Position numbers and translations under genes: made by a program. This document shows, piece by piece, positions 59,512 through 64,000 of a stretch of DNA of 64,000 bases (position 1 is the stretch's first letter; each line of letters opens with the position of its first letter). The notes under the pieces were generated by a model. It was given only the letters and a program-made list of their open reading frames with translations. It searched no databases and had not been told where the DNA came from. Source of the DNA: Schaedlerella arabinosiphila (GTDB lineage: Bacteria; Bacillota; Clostridia; Lachnospirales; Lachnospiraceae); assembly GCF_003885045.1 (NCBI RefSeq), contig NZ_RHJS01000002.1, positions 1,302,001-1,366,000 of the forward strand. Direction: 5' to 3'.

Positions 59512-62442
59512 GTGGCATCCAGGATTCAGGGGATCACGGTGGAAATCGGTGGGGATACTACGAAGCTCTCCACGGCGCTTTCAAAGGTGAATAAGGAGAT
59601 CCGGGACACGCAGGCACAGCTAAAAGACGTGAACAAGCTGTTGAAGCTGGACCCCGGCAATGCGGAGCTGATGGCGCAGAAGCAGAGGCTTTTGTTCCAG
59701 GCGGTCAGTGAGACGAAGGAGAAACTGGACGCTTTGAAGCTGGCGGGGCAGCAGGCCAATGAGGCGCTGGCGAAGGGGGAGATTTCCAGGAGCCAGTATG
59801 ATGCCCTGCAGAGGGAAATCATTGAGACGGAGCAGGCCCTGCGGGACCTGGAGCGGCAGGCGGAGCAGTCATCGGTGGCTCTGCAGAAGATCGGGGCTGC
59901 GGGGGAGAAGCTGCAGGGCGTGGGCTCTGCCATTGAGGGGGCCGGGCAGAAGCTGATGCCGGTCACGGCGGCTGTGGGCGGGCTTTCTGCGGCTGCGGTG
60001 AAGGTGGCATCTGATTTTGATTCTGCCATGAGCCAGGTGGCGGCGGTGTCCGGGGCCGCGGGGAAGGAGCTGGATGCCCTGCGGGACAAGGCCAGGGAGA
60101 TGGGGAGCAAGACCAAGTTCTCCGCTTCCGAGGCGGCGGAGGCTATGAATTACATGGCCATGGCCGGGTGGAAGACCGGGGACATGCTGGACGGCATTGA
60201 GGGGATCATGAACCTTGCGGCGGCTTCCGGGGAGGATTTGGCTGTTACTTCGGATATTGTGACGGACGCTTTGACGGCTCTGGGGCTGTCGGCGGCGGAT
60301 TCCGGGCATTTTGCGGATATTCTTGCGGCGGCAAGCTCTAATGCGAACACGAACGTATCTATGATGGGGGAGACGTTCAAGTATTGTGCGCCGGTTTCGG
60401 GGGCTTTGGGGTTCACGGCGGAGGATACGGCGGAAGCCATCGGGCTGATGGCGAATGCGGGAATCAAGTCTTCCCAGGCCGGTACGGCCATGAGGACCAT
60501 GCTGACCAGCCTGACGGGGGAAGTGACTTTCGTTGGGGATGCGTTCGGGGAGCTGACGGTGCAGACTACCAATGCGGACGGGAGTATGCGGGGCCTGGGG
60601 GATATCCTGACGGACTGCCGGGCGGCGTTCGCGCAGATGTCGGAGTCGGAGCGGGCGGCCAATGCGGAGGCATTGGTGGGGAAGAACGCCATGAGCGGGT
60701 TCCTTGCGGTGATGAATGCGGCTCCGGGGGATATTGAGAAGCTGAACAGCGCCATTAACAACTGTGACGGCACGGCGGAGCGGATGGCCGAGACCATGCA
60801 GGACAATCTGGCGGGGCAGCTTACGATTTTGAAGAGCCAGTTGGAGGAACTGGCGATCTCTATCGGGGAGATTCTGATGCCGTCCATCCGGCAGATCGTG
60901 GGATGGATTCAGGGGCTTGTGGACTGGTTGAACGGGCTGGACGAGGGGACGAAGAAGGTCATTGTGACGGTGGCTCTGGTAGCTGCGGCCCTGGGGCCGG
61001 TGCTGATTGTGATTGGTAAAGTGGTAGGTGCTGTGGGGACTATCCTGACGGTGATTCCGAAGATTGCGGGGGCGGTTTCCGGCGTGGCCGGGTTTGTGTC
61101 GGGGACGGTGATTCCGGCGCTGTCGGCGGTTGTGGCGGCTATCGGGTGGGTTCCCATTGCCATTGCCGCGGTGATCGGGGTTGTTGTGCTGCTTTATAAT
61201 AAGTGTGAGTGGTTCCGGGACGCGGTGAATGCGGTCTGGGCGCAGGTGAGGGACTTTTTTGTCTCTGCCTGGGAGGTCATCTGTTCGTTTTTTACGGAGA
61301 CGATACCGGCGGCGTGGGAATCCCTGGTTTCGTTTTTTCAGGGGATTCCGGCCTGGTGGTCCGGGCTGTGGCAGTCGGTGGGTGACTTTTTTAACAATGT
61401 CTGGACGGGCATGATGGAGAATCCGGTGCTGTCCGGGATTGTGGATATGATACGGTCTCTTTGGGAGAATCTTTCCACTGCTTTGCAGGGCATCTGGCAG
61501 GGGATTCAGACGGCGGCTTCGGGTGCCTGGGAATTGATTAAGAATGTGATTCTGGGGCCGGTTCTGTTGCTGATTGACTTGGTGACGGGGAATTTTACGA
61601 AGCTGAAAGAGGACGCGCTGCATATCTGGACGAACATTCAGCAGGCGGCTTCCACGATCTGGTCTGGCATTCAGCAGATGGTTGGTTCTCTGGTGCAGGG
61701 GCTGGTGAACCATGTTTCTATCCTGCTGTCGGGGCTGCGGGATTTCATGGGGAACCTGTGGTCTGCGGTGTCCTCTGCGGCGGCTTCGGCCTGGAACGGA
61801 CTGAAAAATCTGGTGGTGTCCACGGCGTCGGATTTGAAGCAGTCGGCGGTGGAGGCTTTCCGGGCGATGGTGTCGGGGATTGGTTCGGCCCTGTCTTCTC
61901 TGGGGAGCGTGGTGCAGGACGGGTTCCAGTCTGCCATCAGTTTTATCACGTCGCTGCCGGGGAGGGCTTTGCAGTGGGGGATGGATTTTATCAACGGGAT
62001 TGCGGAGGGTGTCCGCAGGGCCATCGGGAACGTGGTGGGCGCAGTTTCTGATGTGGCGGATGCCATCCGGTCTTATCTGCATTTCTCTGTGCCGGACGTG
62101 GGGCCTCTGACGGATTATGAGAGCTGGATGCCGGATTTTATGGGCGGTCTGGCGAGAGGGATCGAGAAGAGCCGGGGGCTGGTGAGGAAGGCTGTGGAGG
62201 GCGTGGCCGGGGATATGGTGGTCAGCCCGAAGCTGGCGGATATGCAGGCGGTCCAGGCGCAGGGGGCTTCCGTGGAAACTGTGCGGCAGATGGTTTCCGG
62301 CCTGCAGGAGATGTTTGCGGGGATACAGGGCGGAGACGGGATGGGGACGATCTGTATTCCGGTGTATGTGGGCGGCACGCTGCTGGACGAAGTGGTGGTG
62401 GACGCACAGGCGAGGCAGAATCTGAGGTCAGGAGGGAGATAG
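59512..62442 (+). CDS. Tape measure protein
   Basis: A 976-residue protein beginning at GTG 59512 (MASRIQGITVEIGGDTTKLS). Residues 1-150 form a coiled coil (ALSKVNKEIRDTQAQLKDVN). A TP901-type tape measure core follows (FDSAMSQVAAVSGAAGKELD; KFSASEAAEAMNYMAMAGW; ANTNVSMMGETFKYCAPVSG). Hydrophobic helices near 500-580 and tryptophan-rich repeats (W-x-G-L/I) after them end in a short tail. It sets tail length and helps channel DNA. Confidence 0.95.
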   Translation: MASRIQGITVEIGGDTTKLSTALSKVNKEIRDTQAQLKDVNKLLKLDPGNAELMAQKQRLLFQAVSETKEKLDALKLAGQQANEALAKGEISRSQYDALQREIIETEQALRDLERQAEQSSVALQKIGAAGEKLQGVGSAIEGAGQKLMPVTAAVGGLSAAAVKVASDFDSAMSQVAAVSGAAGKELDALRDKAREMGSKTKFSASEAAEAMNYMAMAGWKTGDMLDGIEGIMNLAAASGEDLAVTSDIVTDALTALGLSAADSGHFADILAAASSNANTNVSMMGETFKYCAPVSGALGFTAEDTAEAIGLMANAGIKSSQAGTAMRTMLTSLTGEVTFVGDAFGELTVQTTNADGSMRGLGDILTDCRAAFAQMSESERAANAEALVGKNAMSGFLAVMNAAPGDIEKLNSAINNCDGTAERMAETMQDNLAGQLTILKSQLEELAISIGEILMPSIRQIVGWIQGLVDWLNGLDEGTKKVIVTVALVAAALGPVLIVIGKVVGAVGTILTVIPKIAGAVSGVAGFVSGTVIPALSAVVAAIGWVPIAIAAVIGVVVLLYNKCEWFRDAVNAVWAQVRDFFVSAWEVICSFFTETIPAAWESLVSFFQGIPAWWSGLWQSVGDFFNNVWTGMMENPVLSGIVDMIRSLWENLSTALQGIWQGIQTAASGAWELIKNVILGPVLLLIDLVTGNFTKLKEDALHIWTNIQQAASTIWSGIQQMVGSLVQGLVNHVSILLSGLRDFMGNLWSAVSSAAASAWNGLKNLVVSTASDLKQSAVEAFRAMVSGIGSALSSLGSVVQDGFQSAISFITSLPGRALQWGMDFINGIAEGVRRAIGNVVGAVSDVADAIRSYLHFSVPDVGPLTDYESWMPDFMGGLARGIEKSRGLVRKAVEGVAGDMVVSPKLADMQAVQAQGASVETVRQMVSGLQEMFAGIQGGDGMGTICIPVYVGGTLLDEVVVDAQARQNLRSGGR

Positions 62443-62444
62443 GG

Positions 62445-62807
62445 ATGGCGTTTGTACAGTATCTGGTGTTTGACGGGGTGCCGCTTCCTCTGCCGGATTC
62501 TTATGAGGTGCAGATGGATGACGTGGAGGCGGATTCCGGCGGGGAGACGGAGGCCGGGACTACCCAGAGGGACGTGGTAAGGCTGGGGGTGGTGTCTATC
62601 CCGGTGAGTTTTTCGGTTTCTCCTAAGTGGCTGAAAATGCTGACGGGGTTTAAGCAGAAGGAGAAGATAGCGGTGGAGTATTTTGATGCGGAGACGTTGG
62701 AGATGAAAAAGACGGAGATGTTTATTGAGGGATATAAGGCGGTGCTGGTGAAGGATACGTCCTATAAGGGGCTGTGGAAGGTGTCGTTTACATTAAAGGA
62801 GTTTTAA
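62445..62807 (+). CDS. DUF6711-like tail protein
   Basis: A 120-residue protein (FVQYLVFDGVPLPLPDSYEV, DSGGETEAGTTQRDVVRLGV, SPKWLKMLTGFKQKEKIAVE, EMFIEGYKAVLVKDTSYKGL). Small proteins of this kind follow the tape measure in siphophages of Firmicutes, where they join the tail tip. It is the last phage gene visible: no tail tip, fibre, holin or lysin follows. Confidence 0.8.
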   Translation: MAFVQYLVFDGVPLPLPDSYEVQMDDVEADSGGETEAGTTQRDVVRLGVVSIPVSFSVSPKWLKMLTGFKQKEKIAVEYFDAETLEMKKTEMFIEGYKAVLVKDTSYKGLWKVSFTLKEF

Positions 62808-62944
62808 TACAGAAGGTAATTGCGGGAGAGGCAGTATAATGTATGGCATCTGATCAGGGATTTTGAGAGCTGAAATATCATAGGTCTGTCTTTCTGTCTA
62901 ATGGAAAATTCTGACTGGATAATTTGCCGGATTGATTTTAAAAT

Positions 62945-62990
62945 AGTTGACATATCAATTATATACGTGATATAGTTGACGTGTCAATTA
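62945..62990 (+). promoter_or_regulatory. Promoter overlapped by two TTGAC-TCAA boxes
   Basis: TTGACA (62947-62952) and TATAGT (62971-62976) are 18 bases apart. Two near-identical dyads, TTGACATATCAATTA and TTGACGTGTCAATTA, start at 62947 and 62975, 28 bases apart, covering the -35 and start regions. A TetR- or MarR-like repressor outside the window may bind both. Confidence 0.7.
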
Positions 62991-63010
62991 AATAAGAGGA
63001 GGTCAGGATC

Positions 63011-64000
63011 ATGGCAAAGGAAAATCCTATGAAACAGATGAAAAAGAAAATGTACATGGACAAATATGTTTATTCCGGGAAGCATTGGTCAGAATTAAAG
63101 TTTTATGATCACATGATGACGGATGCCCTGATCAAGCATATCCTTGGTTTATCCAGATATGGAATGTCTGATGCCGGGGAGGTATTTGAGGTAATGGGGC
63201 AGATGAAGAGTGCGGATGAAAGGGACTGGGCACTCGCATGGGGCGGCATGGCGGAAAGGTTAAAAAGAAATGCTGCCAGGTCAGAGAGTCGTGGTAAGAA
63301 AGTGTCAGCGTCAAGTGCGTATCTGAGGGCCGCTTCTTATTACAGGTTTGCTCTTGCTTCATTTTCTGATGTAAACGATCCGGTCATGGAAGAATATACA
63401 AGGGAGAGCATTTCCTGTTACCGGAAATACCTTGGGCTGTCGGGATATCCTGGGGAAGCGATTGAGATTCCTTATGAGAATACTGTTTTATCAGGATATT
63501 TTTACCGTTCGCCTGCGGCGGGGGAAAAAGCCCCGCTTATAATCCTTACTCCTGGCCGTGATACGCTTGGAGAGGATACGGTGTGGGTGTATGACGAAGC
63601 CCTGAAAAGAGGGATACACTGTATCGTAGTGGAAGGACCGGGACAGGGTGCAGCGCTGCGGCTTAAAAAGATACCATTCAGAAAAGACTGGGAAAAAGTG
63701 GTGTCCCCGATCGTGGATTATGCCGCAATGATTCCGGGCGTTGACATGGACAGGATTGCTCTTATGGGAATCAGTTTTGGAGGTTATCTTGTACCCAGGG
63801 CGGCTGCTTTTGAAAAAAGGATCAAGTTGTGCATAGCGAATCCCGGAAATATAAGCTGGGGAAAATCCATTGGCGGCGCGTTAGAAATGGCACAGAAGAT
63901 GCCCAAGGCTCTCCGTCCGTCCATGGTGGATGGGCTTGTCAGGGATTATGCGTGGAAACATGGTGTTGAAAACAGTATAGATGCAGTGATCAGGGAGCTT
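63011..64000 (+). CDS. Alpha/beta hydrolase (FrsA/peptidase-type), partial
   Basis: At least 330 residues, cut by the window edge. A helical N-terminal cap (MKKKMYMDKYVYSGKHWSEL; YYRFALASFSDVNDPVMEEY) is followed by a hydrolase core: APLIILTPGRDTLGEDTVWV, CIVVEGPGQGAALRLKKIPF and DRIALMGISFGGYLVPRAAA with the nucleophile Ser in GISFGG. The acid and His lie beyond the edge. The gene stands behind a paired-operator promoter and GAGGAGG, so it is a regulated bacterial gene and not phage. Confidence 0.88.
   Translation, partial: MAKENPMKQMKKKMYMDKYVYSGKHWSELKFYDHMMTDALIKHILGLSRYGMSDAGEVFEVMGQMKSADERDWALAWGGMAERLKRNAARSESRGKKVSASSAYLRAASYYRFALASFSDVNDPVMEEYTRESISCYRKYLGLSGYPGEAIEIPYENTVLSGYFYRSPAAGEKAPLIILTPGRDTLGEDTVWVYDEALKRGIHCIVVEGPGQGAALRLKKIPFRKDWEKVVSPIVDYAAMIPGVDMDRIALMGISFGGYLVPRAAAFEKRIKLCIANPGNISWGKSIGGALEMAQKMPKALRPSMVDGLVRDYAWKHGVENSIDAVIREL

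Noticed and set aside
61758..62110. Short plus-strand frames inside the tape measure gene
   Set aside because: Alternative frames within a clear 976-residue gene; Gly/Arg-rich with no ribosome sites.

Overview
The window reads as a gut Firmicute of the Lachnospiraceae type. The chromosomal genes (ACT/UPF0210 pair, DegV, GHKL kinase, LysR-flavodoxin redox operon), the strong GGAGG ribosome sites and the moderately GC-rich protein families point there. No rRNA or tRNA gene was seen, and no species is claimed. All calls come from reading the sequence and its translations; no database search was run.

Region 1 (1-19,190) is chromosomal. It holds an ACT regulator with its UPF0210 partner, a DegV protein, an orphan AgrC-like kinase, a decayed stretch (group II intron reverse transcriptase fossil plus a frameshifted ATPase/HTH gene), an HD hydrolase with a CmpB-like membrane protein, a GntR-ABC operon with a clear promoter/operator, a PIN protein with a small partner, a deleted ParA, IS110/IS1182 remains, and a LysR-controlled redox operon (cupin, two lipoprotein flavodoxins, DUF4405 protein, MATE pump). 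That operon ends in an aldo/keto reductase cut off at about 19,160.

Region 2 (19,190-28,380) starts at the reductase break. A 0.5-kb, hairpin-rich non-coding stretch precedes a SymE-like/ParA/ParB partition module. Cargo genes follow: acetyltransferases (one with an amber stop), two hydrolases, a chloramphenicol-acetyltransferase-like enzyme and a TetR-MFS pair.

Region 3 (28,700-62,810) is a siphovirus-type prophage in plus orientation. Early genes are small zinc ribbons, a sigma-like factor, a DUF4406 pair, a DUF2800 nuclease, a DUF2815 protein, family A DNA polymerase, a primase-helicase, a VRR-NUC nuclease and a SNF2 helicase. An iteron-like, AT-rich origin candidate lies between primase and nuclease. 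Next come an HNH nuclease, a PP-loop PAPS-reductase-like enzyme, an MT-A70 adenine methyltransferase and a cytosine-C5 methyltransferase split by a 345-residue intein exactly at its catalytic cysteine. The packaging, head and tail genes follow, with two intrusions: a block of small DUF genes between terminase and portal, and a RES-domain gene between the tail chaperones and the tape measure. The RES gene was itself hit by an intact IS66 element.

Tail genes stop after the small protein behind the tape measure. No integrase, lysis or tail-fibre genes are visible, so the prophage is truncated, rearranged, or continues outside the window. The last gene is an alpha/beta hydrolase cut by the window edge.
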